Made by a program: the position numbers and the translations under genes. DNA of 64,000 bases from Azolla caroliniana (taxonomy: Eukaryota > Polypodiophyta). The stretch's first letter is position 1, and the number at the start of each line of letters is the position of its first letter. The stretch lies in assembly GCA_043228905.1 (NCBI GenBank), contig JBHGNT010000016.1, positions 6,448,001 through 6,512,000 on the forward strand. The letters run 5' to 3'. The notes beneath the pieces are model-generated. The model searched no databases. It was not told where the DNA came from and worked only from the letters and a program-made list of their open reading frames with translations. Of this stretch, positions 11,792 to 24,138 are shown one piece after another.

Positions 11792-12114
11792 ACCCAAGTC
11801 TAATTTTTCTCTTTTCTCCTATTTTATTCGGAGCATCTCATTTGGTCCCCGAAAATCGGATGGAAATTGCCCTTGAGCTTCTAAAGAGCTTCTAAGCTGT
11901 CTTTACTGATAATTTGTCACGTTTCACCCTAAATCCCCAGAACCCATGTAGTAGAGTTCCTTCACGTTCTGAAGAAGACTGTCGGTAGTTTTTGATCGTT
12001 CGGAAACCATAAACCCTAAACCCTTTTATTCTACTTTTCAATCAATGCTTTGATCGATCGTACTTCAACCCGCATATTTGATTGTATGGATGGTTTTTAA
12101 AGGCAAACATCTCC

Positions 12115-12480
12115 ATGTTGGTTTCCAAAGTAGGTGTCGGGCCATTTCCCATTTTGTCATCAATGCATACTGTGTTACGAGAATAAGCATAAATGATCAT
12201 AAGATAGGTTTTTTGTAGCTTCTCCTAATCTTACGATGAGTATGTGTGGGTCCAGTTTGAAAGGAGCGAGGCTATGAATTGAATTTTACAATTCTCTATG
12301 TTGGTTTCCAAAGGAGATGTCGAGCCATTTCCCATTTTGTCATTGGCATATACTATGTTACAAGAATAAACATAAATGATCATAAGATAGGTTTTTTGTA
12401 GCTTCTCCTAATCTTATGATGAGTATGTGGGTCCATTTCGAAAGGACCGAGGCTATGAATTGAATATTACAATTCCATTG
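12115..12480. repeat. Two-copy tandem duplication, 183-bp unit
   Basis: atgttggtttccaaa starts at 12115 and 12298. The block catttcccattttgtcat, the block catgatcataagatagg-like with a following T run, and the block ggctatgaattgaat each recur at the same spacing. The copies are about 90 percent alike by eye. No coding content was seen. Confidence 0.88.
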
Positions 12481-13421
12481 TGTAACCTAAACTATTAACT
12501 GTGGTTATGGCTCTTGTTAGCTAAGTCTATGCTACCCTCCCAAAACCCAAGGTACAACCCACATCAACACTCAGTGGTATGGGACATCAAGGAGATTCGG
12601 GTCAATCTCACACCATCGTTAGGAGGTGGGTAAGTGGTGTTATGTACGCATAACATAGGTGAGGGTGGGTCACTAATATTTACAAAACATGAGTCAATGG
12701 TATGTTTTCTATTGTTAGAAAGGATTAATGTGGTTGGGTAGAGGGAATGATAGGTGCATCCACCATCATGATCTTGACAACCAATGGAAGGAGAGTCTTT
12801 TAGAACAACCACAAGGGCCTAGGAAGAAGTATGTCCGGTGATTAAGTTCTTCTAGCTAATCTATTCACCTTTTTTCACTTTAATTTGGTTTATTGATTGG
12901 TAGGCAATTCTCAATAGGTTGACTAACACCAATGTTTCCCTTAGTTGGTTATCTTTCTTATATTATGCTTAATTATTAGTTTCTTATATTATTTAGTAGA
13001 GCATGAAAATATCCCAATTCTCAATAGGTTTTGGAATGCACCTACTAATGCACCAATGTTCTCTACCCATGCATGCATTCTGTATACATGCTCTACTAAA
13101 TCCAGCAGAAATAAATAAATTTGGGATATTTTCAGATGAAAAGAGAACTGCAAAGACAAGTATTCAGTAAACAATATTTTCCAGAACACCGAGCTCTGCT
13201 AATTAATCATCAGCATTTCAATGACTATTGTCAACCCATTCATTGTTCTTGAAGGATGAAAAATGCAATTTTAAAATTTGTGGACAAAAAACGCAGGGTT
13301 TTTACACATTTCTTCATATCATGGCTCGCAGCAGCATCTTCTAAAGACAATATACAGAGGCAAATCGGATGTGTAAAAAGAGGTAAATCTCAACTCTTGG
13401 CAATACAGAATATGCATTTTC
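12481..13421. other. Intergenic DNA between NIP7 and DRG, with a dispersed repeat piece
   Basis: Bases about 12615-12690, containing an imperfect palindrome around ttatgtacgcataacata, resemble in reverse orientation a stretch at about 35985-36055 in the UBP intron. The part nearest 13421 should be the DRG 3' UTR. No other gene was seen. Confidence 0.45.
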
Positions 13422-16400
13422 TTATGTTTTGAGAGGAGCCTTTTTCTCTCTGTCTGATATACGAGCCGGCCCCGAGGTGTGTGACTTGAATCTGCCTCTT
13501 CCTCCATCCTCCTCTTTTTCCTGAAAAAATGTTGATCATATTTAGTTATGTTTTTGTTACAAACGTTAATGTTGTTTGGCAGAGCAAAGAAATTGCCATA
13601 TCTAATATACTGACAAAATTTTATGTTTTTCTTTGATGGTGTTTTCTCTAACAAAATTTACTTGGGGATGCGGGAATCTTTGATTTGAACTTTGGAAGCA
13701 CCAATTTTAGTCTGTTTGGCTGATTAAAAATCTTACAAAATTTGAAGGTCCCGCCAGGAGAACAAAGAAAACGTAATTTTGGCTTGGGCACAGAAAGTAA
13801 GCAACTTTCCTTACAAAAATGTTTTAGTTCAGACCAAACAAATTACCTTTTTCTTCACTATCTGGACAACATCCTCATCATGAAGTATATGAGATGTACC
13901 ACATCGTTGCGGATAATGCTTCGCACTGCTTCCCCATACCAACACATACTTCACATCTCTAAGTAGGTTTCTATGGATATGATTGCAAAAATCCTCCACT
14001 GTGCAGCCTCCTCTATCCTACATCAAAGAACACAACAATAGAGGAGACAATGGTGGAATTATGCATGAATCATGGAAAAAATTTTACAGAAATTTTAGAC
14101 CCCTTACAGTTGATAAGACGACAGGCTCAGAAAAATCTGGTTGTTGGCCTTGTGGCTTTGTATAGACTCGTACTAAGCCCATCTGTTCCCACATTTTGGC
14201 TAGCAATCTGTCAAGATTCAGCTGGAAATCCATGTCAAACAAGAACAAATTAGATCCCAGCTACCAACCAAGGACTGCTATCTCTAAGTTTAATGAAAGG
14301 ATGAACTCAGTCCAACCTGAAGATTGCAGCTTATTACAATGGAATTGGATTGTCGAGCTAATCTGTCAACATCATCAATACCTACCACATCGATCTTGTT
14401 GTACACATAAACACACTTGATATATTTTCGGTTTCCTTCAATGACATCAATGAAATCATCAACAGAAGCATCCTCTTTGAATAGAACCTATAATGCAAAG
14501 TAGCCAGCTTAGGGAAGTTACTACTCAGACCATTTTACCCACACAATATAACAGGATTGAGAACTTTTTAGGCAGAATGTGTGTAATTACCTCAGCATTG
14601 TGAATTTTATATTCATGCAGGATTTGGTAACAGAGTTTTTCATCCACGTTTGTTAGAGGCAGCGTGCTGTTGAAAGAGATGCCACCAGTTTTCTTCTTTC
14701 TGAAGTAGATCTAGCAAAAGATGATAAAATAATGTAACAAATAACAGAGAATGTTACTCTTACCTAGGAAAAGTAGGAACATGAAAATAGGATAAACAGA
14801 AAAAACATCATGCATCATATTACTAGGAGAGGGCTCTGAAAGTGAGATTTGAATCTGATATTATTGCATTATTGAAAGGAAACATTTCGAACTACATGTG
14901 GAATCTCCAAACCATACAATGAAGATAGCATTGATATGCTCGAAGCTGATAAGGAATGAATGGTCTGATTAATGAGATTATTATCTTCCCCAAAATCCAT
15001 CATGGAGTGATCCAAACTGGACAGAAGACTTGTGTTAGGGAAGCTATTGGGGTAAACAATGGCAATGACGGATAGCCCCAATACTGAGAGATCTGAAGAT
15101 CTTTCATTTATTCTTGTATTACATCATTCTCAATGATATCCCCCTCACTTTGACTCCACGTTTTCATCACATATTTAGCAAATGTGGGTCTTCTCAACTC
15201 ATGTTCTGTCAATCTGTGTGGATCCTCAATTCCTTGTCCCAATAATGCTTATCATCTCTATCTCAAGTTTCAATCTGTTCTTCTTATATACAGGGATTCA
15301 AGTGGTTGCTTTATGTTGCATATGTGTGTACATTCTAGTAGTTAACCCATGATGTTGAGGCCTCTCAAGGACCATCATCATACCTCATAGCAGACTGCCA
15401 TAGCTCAAATTACATGCACCTGTTTGATGCCCATCTCTCTCATCCCTCATCATGTAGCCTCTCTCATGGCTCAACAAGTAGCAAACCACTGCAGAAAGCT
15501 CACTTTGCAATTGCAACATTATAGATTTTACCCCGACATGCTAAGCTACCCATGACAGGTGTTCCTTGTAGAGACCTAGAAGCAACCTCTCTTCTTTGTG
15601 GGCATGTTTATTGTTGGCATGTTTACTGCTTGTCAATACTAAGATGTCTTCATAATCACACTCATCTTCCCAGCGTGTGAGTGTGGATCCCATCAACATA
15701 TTATTTGCACGGAAAAACATAGCATAAATGGTCAGAGGATGCAGATGAATACACATTTCTTATTGGTCATCACTGTTGAACCTGTGCAAGAGCTTGACAG
15801 CTACATCCATCATAACTCCCAATGAGACTTTTCAAAAGGATCAACCTTTGCTTGACAATTCTGCTTAGGTAGCTACTCATATCAGCAGTTCCAAGTCTCA
15901 AAACCCAAACTAACAATCAGCAATGGTTCGGTTCGGTTCGGTTTGAGTGTCAAAACCGAACCGTTTAAAATTTTTGAACCTTGAACTGAACCGAACCACG
16001 AAACCGTTTAATAAATTCAAACCGTAAAAACCGCAGTTTTCTGGTTCGGTTTCAGTCAAATATCAATTTTAAATTTTAAAAATTTAAGATACTTCATTAT
16101 TATTTTTTATTTTTCAAAATTTTAAAGATTTTCCTAAAATGTGAGAATAAGGCTTGAAAATGAAAAGATTGTTTTAAAAAAAATTCAAATTTTTAAAATT
16201 TAAAAAAAATAATTTAAAAACCATTAAGCCATTTAAACCGCAGTTTCTAACTGTTGAAACTGAACCGAACTGTTTAAACCGTTAAACCACGGTTCAGTTT
16301 GGTATGTTAGAGCTAGATCCTAATGTAAGCATATAATAAGGATATAAAAGATAGATAGGAAAGAAAGGAGAGAGAGAAAGAAGAGTGCCAATCCACCCGA

Positions 16401-19400
16401 CCATCCCCGAGCGAAGGGATCGAGACGGACTCAAGCCTCAATCGGCGTCCCATACCACCGTCGTAGCATCGAGTTGTACCTAGTACTAGCGCACTCGCAT
16501 TAAGAGATTATCGACTACGTCAAGACTTTGTCCTTGTGGTGATAAACTCTTGAAGCTTGACCATTGCCTGCTGTTAACCTCCTCAGCAACTCACAGGTTT
16601 AATGCCTTTTCCTCCCTCATGATGAAGAATTGAAAACGCTTCATTTTCATTTTCATTTTCATATAAAATGGCTTGTTACCCTCCTTTTTATGCCTTTGCT
16701 GTTTGATCAAGCTCTTTAGCATATCAAATTTTCTCTGAGCTCATAGCCATACATACTTAGAAAGCATTGCATGCTTTGTTATTGCACTTACATTTAGTAA
16801 CACAGAGCAAATGATCCTTTAACAATGGCTTCTTCTACCAAACTGGCTACAATTTTCTTTCCGAATATTTAGATCTCTGGTGTTACAATTTTGGTAGCTC
16901 TATCATGGCCGTGTTGGAGAAGTATAGTATTTGAGATGGATTTTAGTTGAGCTCAATGCCCTCCCCAAATGGAGTCAGGGAATTTGTGCTCTGACTTATT
17001 TATTTTAGTCTACTTGCAATTCATGTCAAGACAGTTTATAGTAGAGAAAAGTTTGTGGTTTACTGATGAAAGAGAAAGCATGTTTATAACTTCAGTATAA
17101 ATGTTTCACTAAAGGCTAATAATGCATATATCGACCTTCACTTAAAGGACTAAATACCTGAGGAGGCCTTTTGTTGAGACGTAATCCTACTGCTTCCAAC
17201 TCCCCTGTTAGAATCTGGCGATGACCTTCACTCTGAAGGAGCAGCAAAACATGGTAAGTAAATGGAGCTGCATAAAAGATATGCTACCTCAAAAATAAGT
17301 GCAACCATGAAAAGCATGCCAAATTTTGCGATGACTACTCTGAATTACTTAAAAGTTAATTTCCTGTTTTAAACCTGGTCAAAATGACTTGCCCTACCTA
17401 AAATGAAGGCTTAGAAATTCAGAAACAGTTCATAAAAGATCATATAGAGAAATTGTAAGGCACACATAAACTCTAAACTCCCAAACAACTTTTCAGCTTT
17501 AAGATTGGGATAATGAGGAACCATGGAAAGGTATAATTTCTAAAATAAATCTGTTTAATGCCAGACAGTTTTAATAGGGCACTGCAATATAAGCTCCCAG
17601 ATTTGTTTCCATCGAAGTACTTAGTTTACAAATTATAAAGGTTCAAAATTGTTATCTCCATTTAATATGCAGCTTAACTAGGTAAGATGATGATCATATA
17701 GACAGCATATTAAAGGACTCTTTACTCTATAGCCACGATAAAATAAAAGAGCTCCAAATTTTATATAAAAAATATCATATCCATATCCACTTTGTGCATG
17801 TGTAGACACCATGGAACATTTAGTCAGGCTATCTTCAATGAACAGCATGAGAATGCAAATTTTGATAACTGAAAATATTCACCCTTATGCTATCATCTAA
17901 CAAATTACATGCCAGACTACAAAAGGTTTTTGCATATAAAGAATTGAAGTTGAGTTAGCAGTACCTTTGAAGCATCAAGGACCATCAAAACAAGATCAGA
18001 TGATTTCGCAACCGCAATAACCTACAGACATACAGTTATACATAAGAATCTGTGGTCAAATGTCCCCGTATATTTTCACATCTCAGAAGGAGAACGTATG
18101 AAGTTCATCACATCCTCCTGTAGTTTCTATTGTATGTAAGGACTCCGTCACATTATAAAATTGTGTGCTTTGTTCTCTTGCCCTCGATTCATCTCTATTG
18201 ACATTACAAATTGAGCATACATTACTTATACCAGACAATAGACATTCATAAGCACAACTAAAAAATTGAGCACAGGCAAACCCCAAAACAAATTAACAAA
18301 ACAAAATGAAACATGCAACAGATATAAATGAAATAGCCTCAACTAGAAGTTATGGCACTCCGGTTTCATTTAATCATAAGTTATTTCTGGGTCTGTAAAT
18401 TTGCAGGTCCTATTTATTCATGGGAGTTGAATTAACGGGAGTGGAAATTTTGCATTATGGGATACTACACGGCTTCAAAGACAGAAAATTGAAATATGAA
18501 AATGCTGCTATCAGCCTGTTGAGCTTGATTTGGACAACTCAAAATAACCAATAGAAAACATTTCGCGTGCAAGCACCATTCTCATTTCAGCAAGCAAATT
18601 TACAAACTTTTAAATTGTAAGATATTCAATGTCTTAAATGTGTAGCAGTTGGCTTTATGTCTTCTCATTGATTTAGATATGAACGGAATCTTGTAGCAAA
18701 GGGGACCTGACAATGTAAAATAATTCAACCAAAACAAGAGAACAGTCCAAAGGACGATTTTGTGCTGTCTCTTGTTTGTACTTGGTACATCCAAAGATTC
18801 CGAAAAGGAGTTGCTTGTCAACATATTTAATGTTTATTGCAAATTATGATATAAGCTCATAAGCAGCACAATCAACATTGTGATGCTCTGCTAGATGCTT
18901 GTATCTAGTTTTTGCTTCTACAGAATACTGAGCTCCTTGCTTGATGTCATTCATTAGTGAGCTCAAAATGAAAATTTCACATCTACATTATTGCTCCTAC
19001 AGAATACTGATATTTTTTTACACATGAACTAAAACACTCCTGCTTCATCTATGATTATGGCCAAGTCTTTGAAGTGTATTATTAATAAGATTTGTTTGAA
19101 TGAAGCACTTCATAAGATGTGCAGATTAATTCCACTGCCATAAATATCCTTACATGTTACTTTACCCTGCTTAGTTCAGAAATTGGAAAAGGTGTGAACA
19201 TTCGTTGAATCTTCAAAATTTATGACATATATAAAATTGTATCTCCAAATTGTTTTAAACTAACCTAAGAACGCAAAGAAGAATGCCATGCCCTCTGAAG
19301 GTTAGCAATGATAATCAAGCAAGAACTATGCATGGTGTATAATGTTCCCTGTGGGCATATCAAAACTATGCAACCCAAGAATGACCTATGTTTGAAATGA

Positions 19401-20623
19401 AATACATATGGCAAACAATTGAAGATCAGGGTACACATAAAACAGCTTGTACATAATCAATACAGTAAGCATGGAGGCTATATAACTAATAAAGATTCAA
19501 ATGAGTGTGTACCTGCCTGCCCCTTCCTTTGCCTTCAGAAGCTCCTTCGATGATACCAGGAAGATCAAGCAACTGAATTTTTGCATCATTATAGTGTATG
19601 ATGCCAGGAATGCAAGTCAGTGTCGTAAATTCATACGATGCTGCTTCTGAATGGGTTCCCGTCAACATCGTTAAAAGTGTGGATTTACCCACACTAAAAG
19701 ATTTCAAAAGATAATCAGAACTTGGTTTTTTGAAGGTGGAATTGCTTTTAATCTAAGGTATAGACAGAAACAAGCTGGAATAGAACTATAAAATGATATT
19801 GAGAATAAAATTAATTTTGGGGCAATGTGATATCGAGGATGAGAAAACATTACTCTGAATTTGACATTTCAAATTATAATCAGAGATTCTTTTAGAGATG
19901 GGTTGATTGTAAGGTAAGATTACCAAAGAAACCATCAGATTTCATTTCAAATTGTAATTAGCGCTTCACTTAGTGCCCATGTGGATCGGATGGCTTCTGA
20001 GGTAAGGTAACCCTATTAACATCATGAAGGGAAAAAAAACAAATAACAGGAACTGACATTTCAAAACATAATTAGAGCTTGCATTTCAGAAAATGTGATT
20101 GGTTATGACATAACTAGACCCGAGAAACACCATTGAAATAAACAGAGTAGAAAATATCCATGCCCAAGTTTACACATAACAAACAATGGAAACGTAAAGG
20201 AGCCCAAAATACCTGGGAAAGCCGATGAGAGCAACGCGACCATGGCCAAACTTTGTAACCTCAAACCCATCCCCTGCACCCGCCGAGCCCTGATTGGTTG
20301 GCTCGGAACAATCTTAGAAGACTCAATTCTACCAAAATATAGCAAATTTGACAAAAGACAAATATAATATTTCTAACTCACCTTTGGTGGCTCAAGCAGT
20401 TGGGTCCGAAGCTTAGCAAGCTTAGCTTTCAATTGACCCAGATGATACTCTATGCAAAGAAGAAAAAGAGCGCATAGTTTTTTAATGTTAGATCAACTTA
20501 CAAATTGTGAAAGAAAAACATAACCCAACAAGCAAAAAGGAAAGATATCAAACCTGTTGCCTTATTCTTCTGGGTCCGAGCCATCTCTGCCTCTATCTCT
20601 TTTATCTTCTCTATGATCCCCAT
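13422..20623 (-). CDS. DRG: Developmentally regulated GTP-binding protein (DRG family), 400 aa
   Basis: Exons from the start: 20554-20623, 20382-20449, 20213-20289, 19513-19693, 17965-18021, 17158-17232, 14591-14710, 14317-14487, 14108-14221, 13847-14017 and 13422-13520. All junctions are GT-AG and the frame is open throughout (1203 nt). The N terminus [20 protein letters not shown] is the family helix-turn-helix/S5D2L-type start. The GTPase motifs are G1 GFPSVGKST (residues 69-77, split by intron 3), G3 DLPGI from residue 115, and G4 NKID at 246-249. A TGS domain follows (about 290-370), then a basic tail ending KKAPLKT. Plant DRGs of this length correspond to the animal DRG2/yeast Rbg2 branch. 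They bind a DFRP partner and act on translating ribosomes in the cytosol. Intron 6 is 2.4 kb. Confidence 0.97.
14711..17157 (-). other. DRG intron 6, carrying repeat-derived DNA
   Basis: The largest DRG intron. At about 15926-16306 it holds an AT-rich block bounded by repeated ggttcggttcgg / ccgaaccgaacc motifs in both orientations, a common look for plant MITE-like repeats. Immediately next, about 16302-16590, is a TGTTAG-starting stretch with a TATA-like atataaaag, possibly an LTR remnant. Neither boundary is proven. The rest is plain intron. Confidence 0.45.
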
Positions 20624-20744
20624 CTTGGCCTCCCTCTAAGAAACCCTAATGCTGTGCCAGCTATATGCAAGAAAGGAGCAGACAAACAGCCCTAACTATA
20701 TTGAAATCTTTGAGTCAGATGGTCAATTCTGCATCTGACATGGT

Positions 20745-20774
20745 TAGGGTTTCCGAGAGCCTGTGTTAGGGTTT
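20745..20774. promoter_or_regulatory. Paired telo-box motifs upstream of DRG
   Basis: TAGGGTTT (reverse complement of AAACCCTA) occurs at 20745-20752 and 20767-20774, and AAACCCTA at 20641-20648 just upstream of the start codon. The motifs lie in the probable 5' UTR or core promoter of the minus-strand DRG gene. Telo-boxes are typical of plant translation-related genes. Confidence 0.5.
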
Positions 20775-22422
20775 TTCAGAAATCTCGGATCTTTACTTAC
20801 AACTACATACAACTCACTAACACCCAACAAGACACAGATTATGACATTGTTATGCTCGGTAGATCTCTCTCTATCTATCAATAATCAATGGCTGGATTCA
20901 CACAAGGGGCGATGAAAGGGATTGATCGATCTGATCTACGGATGATTCTTCTATGCGAGCTCGAAAATACGTTTATACGTGGTACCAAATGCATGACATG
21001 ACGGAAAACTATTCGGAGTTTTCACATGGCAAACATTCTGCATGAGTGCATCAGGAAACCATACTTTGCTTTGTCCGCTTTTCGTGTATGTTTGCGGGTA
21101 GCGACTGACAAAAAGAGTATATCTATAATCACAAGGTGGAAATCAGGCAAACATACTAACATACTTTTTGAGTATTATCTCATCGGTGTAGAAGGGGTGT
21201 GTGTGTGTGTATGCACGCGCGTGTGCGCATTTGGATGTTATAAGTGCCCTGAATCATCAAAATATACTTCTCCCATCGATGATCACTTGTTGTTCTGTGA
21301 GCATGGGAATGTGATTCAATTTCATAATCTTCCCAATGACGCGGGTCATTTGTTTAAGTGATTGGTTAACTTGCTCATTTCATCCATCACTTTCCCAAGT
21401 TGTCGCTCGCATTGAAACTAAGAGTATAGCCTGGTTTATCGACCATAGTAATCCATACAATGAACTCGTAAACTTTGCTCGTTGTTGTTGAAGGTAACCT
21501 TGTACACTGCATAAATATGATTACCCATTGACCTTTTAGTTTACTCAAGTACTATCAATTAAGTTGAAGCAGTTTGTGTATCTTTGTCAAGTGATCCCAC
21601 TAATCTAACAAACACCAAACCTTATTCATTGGTACATGATAGAACTACATAAAATTTGAATATTCTTTCCCAATTGATATTTGAGATTTCAATCAATGTT
21701 ATCATTTAAGTTCATGATTACTTTACATGACAGTGATAAGTTTTCAAACCTACAATTTAAGGAGGCCTTGCAATTGAGCACCACTTTCGTCAGCAATACT
21801 GTATTTACTAGCCCAATAAAATAATCTAGTGATATATGTGCAAAAGATATTGTATTATTAGAACATAGTGTGCCATTTAAGGTGATGCTTTGAGGATATC
21901 TCATATCTACGTTTTGGAAGATCTAACATTTTGTGTTAAACACGTATCAATTTCAAGTATCAAAACAACTTTTACGCGTGAAAACTTGCATTCTAACTCA
22001 TGTAACTTTGTTGCTCAATATCCAAATCCAACACCATAACCTTTTTCTCTTTATGTTTTGTGCATTCTAAGATGCTCAACATAAACATTTACCACCATTT
22101 TGTTGGCACAAAGAGTTTTAGGACATCATTCGGATTCACCTTTTCTCCAACGGTATTGACATATATACACCATGGTTATGTTCACATTCCTTTTGACATG
22201 CTACCATGCATTGGTTTTGGGGCTAGAACAATGCATATCATTATTGATGCATCGTTATGGCGTTTGGAATTTATGTTTAGATGCATCAATAATTATGGAA
22301 ACTTCTCTACTCTATGGTTTAAGTTAGATATGGTGAGTGATTTGATAGCTTATAAATAACATCTAGATAAAGCAAGGGTGAGTGAATCCTATGACCTTTT
22401 AGGTGACAATGTAAATGTTAGT
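20775..22422. other. Intergenic DNA between DRG and the LTR retrotransposon
   Basis: AT-rich. A purine-pyrimidine alternating run, (GT)n grading into CGCG, lies at about 21196-21228. ORFs are short and unrecognised. No RNA gene was seen. Confidence 0.45.
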
Positions 22423-22859
22423 TGTTACCGGCCGGCCGACAAACGAGTCCAGAGTGTGAAACAGGGAGTTATTTAATTAGTAGGAATGGTTGTAAGTAAG
22501 CTATGAGTGTGGACGGACGGACCGGAATCGATATGCCGTTCCGGATCCAGACCGATCCCGAATAGGTGCGGATGGCACCGTTTTGTAATACAGACCAGAA
22601 ACCTATTTAAAGGCCCGGATACAATGTAATGAACATCGGTTAATTAATAAAGCTTAGTGTTGTTATCTCTCTGTGTTAATTGTCGTTCTGCATTCATTGT
22701 TATATCTTACGTGTGTGATTATGAAGGACGATCTTGTTAAGTAGCCTAATTAAGTCGGATTAATCGTTGAGTCTAATCCTATTGCCGTAACACCCCTTTG
22801 GTGAAGTGTCTTCCGTAGACACCCTGTGTTAGGCCATTGTCCGGCCCTAAGAGTTAACA
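22423..22859 (+). repeat. 5' LTR of the 22.4-27.9 kb element
   Basis: 437 bp, TGTTAC...GTTAACA. It contains a TATA-like tatttaaagg followed by a cattgtaatg-like segment and an aataaag signal, consistent with U3-R-U5 order on the plus strand. Confidence 0.93.
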
Positions 22860-22866
22860 CAATTTT

Positions 22867-22884
22867 TGGCGACCACGATTCCTG
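22867..22884 (+). other. Putative primer-binding site
   Basis: TGGCGACCACGATTCCTG begins seven bases after the 5' LTR, at the position where the 3' end of a tRNA primer pairs (TGG complements the CCA end). The tRNA was not identified. Confidence 0.55.
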
Positions 22885-22912
22885 CTTTTGCAGCGAACGA
22901 CGGCACGGATGG

Positions 22913-24138
22913 ATGACTAGATCAACGCACGACTTGGTTACAGATCGAACTCGACGCCTTATCGAAAGGCAAAGGAGACGTGAGGCTTTCTAGCAAGCGG
23001 CGCAGAAAATTAGAGCAGATCGCTCGTTTTCCAACGTAATCCGGAGAGTAGCGAAGGACTCCCTCTGGTTATAGCAAACATCACACCCGGACGACGGCAG
23101 CATCCTAAGCAGCCTCCGGGAAACCGAATCCCTTCTCCAGGCGTTGGCAAACGGAGAAGGCGAAGCAGAAGCCTTTTCAGCGTATGAATCGGATTCCGAA
23201 GGGGAATACAGCGTGCACACGAACTACCGTAGCAGCAACGAAACCCCGGGCGGACCAGAGGACGAAGGATCAGACACCTTACTGACACCGGAACCGGAAT
23301 TACTAAGGCTGGAACCTCCGGAACCAGTAGACGAAGAGTGACCTCCGACACCGGAAGTCGAGGAGGAGAGGCCTCCGTCACCAAAAGAAGAAGAAAGACC
23401 ACCGACGCCGGAAACAAATCAGGAACAACCACCAGCACCGCCAGCCCGCGCACTGATACCGAACGACGACATGCCGTTCCAGTACTCCAAGTATAGAGAT
23501 GATCCGGACGCGGAAGCTCATGTTCACGCCTTTGAACAGACATGGGAAGCAAACCATGTGTCCCGGCGATTGACCCCGAAGGAAGAGGAACACTCTAAGA
23601 TAGCGGAATTTGGCATCACATTGGAGGGACCGGCAGCAAGATGGCGCCGAACGTAGGACTCATCTACCATCACCACCTTTGCAGATTTAAAAGCTAAATT
23701 CTTGCATTTTTTCCAAAAGGAGGTGGACCAGACAGTAATGGTGGGCTTATTTTATACCATCGGACAGGAGGTAGGGGAGAGCATTCCCCAGTTTGTCATC
23801 CGGTTTCAACGGATGCATAGTCAGCTTGCCCGCGCACCCTCGGAGGAGGAATTACGGACTATATTCCTAAATGCGCTCCGGGAACCCCTACGCACGGTTT
23901 GCACGGTAATTGACTTCCGCACAAGTACCATCGACCAGGTCATTGACCGGGTGAGAGAGATGGAAAAGACAAGCTCCTGGCTCACAATGGGAGCACTCCA
24001 ACGGGCGTTACCGTCCGATGAAGACCTCCGGTTTCGGCAAGCAATACAGTGCACAACCTGCTTGAATTCCGGACACTCGGCACTAGAATGCACTATGAGG
24101 ACGCAATGTGTAATCTATTGAACCGGCAAGCACCGCCC
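22913..24138 (+). pseudogene. gag-like polyprotein region with five in-frame stops
   Basis: Reading from the ATG at 22913 gives one frame that stays protein-like to about 24120, broken by stops at 22991 (TAG), 23072 (TAG), 23339 (TGA), 23654 (TAG) and 24119 (TGA). The N-terminal part is charged, with an EEERPPTP-type repeat at about 23335-23410. A retrotransposon gag domain follows (about 23471-24000), with segments GPAARW, TTFADLKAKFLHFF and GESIPQFVIRFQRM. A zinc-knuckle-like CTTCLNSGHSALEC lies at about 24055-24096. In the 23339 case the flanking repeat units have Arg (CGA/AGA-type) where the TGA stands. The copy is inactive as written unless stops are read through. Confidence 0.8.

Noticed and set aside
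21196-21228. GT/CG alternating run as a functional Z-DNA element
   Set aside because: A simple microsatellite explains it; no nearby gene start.
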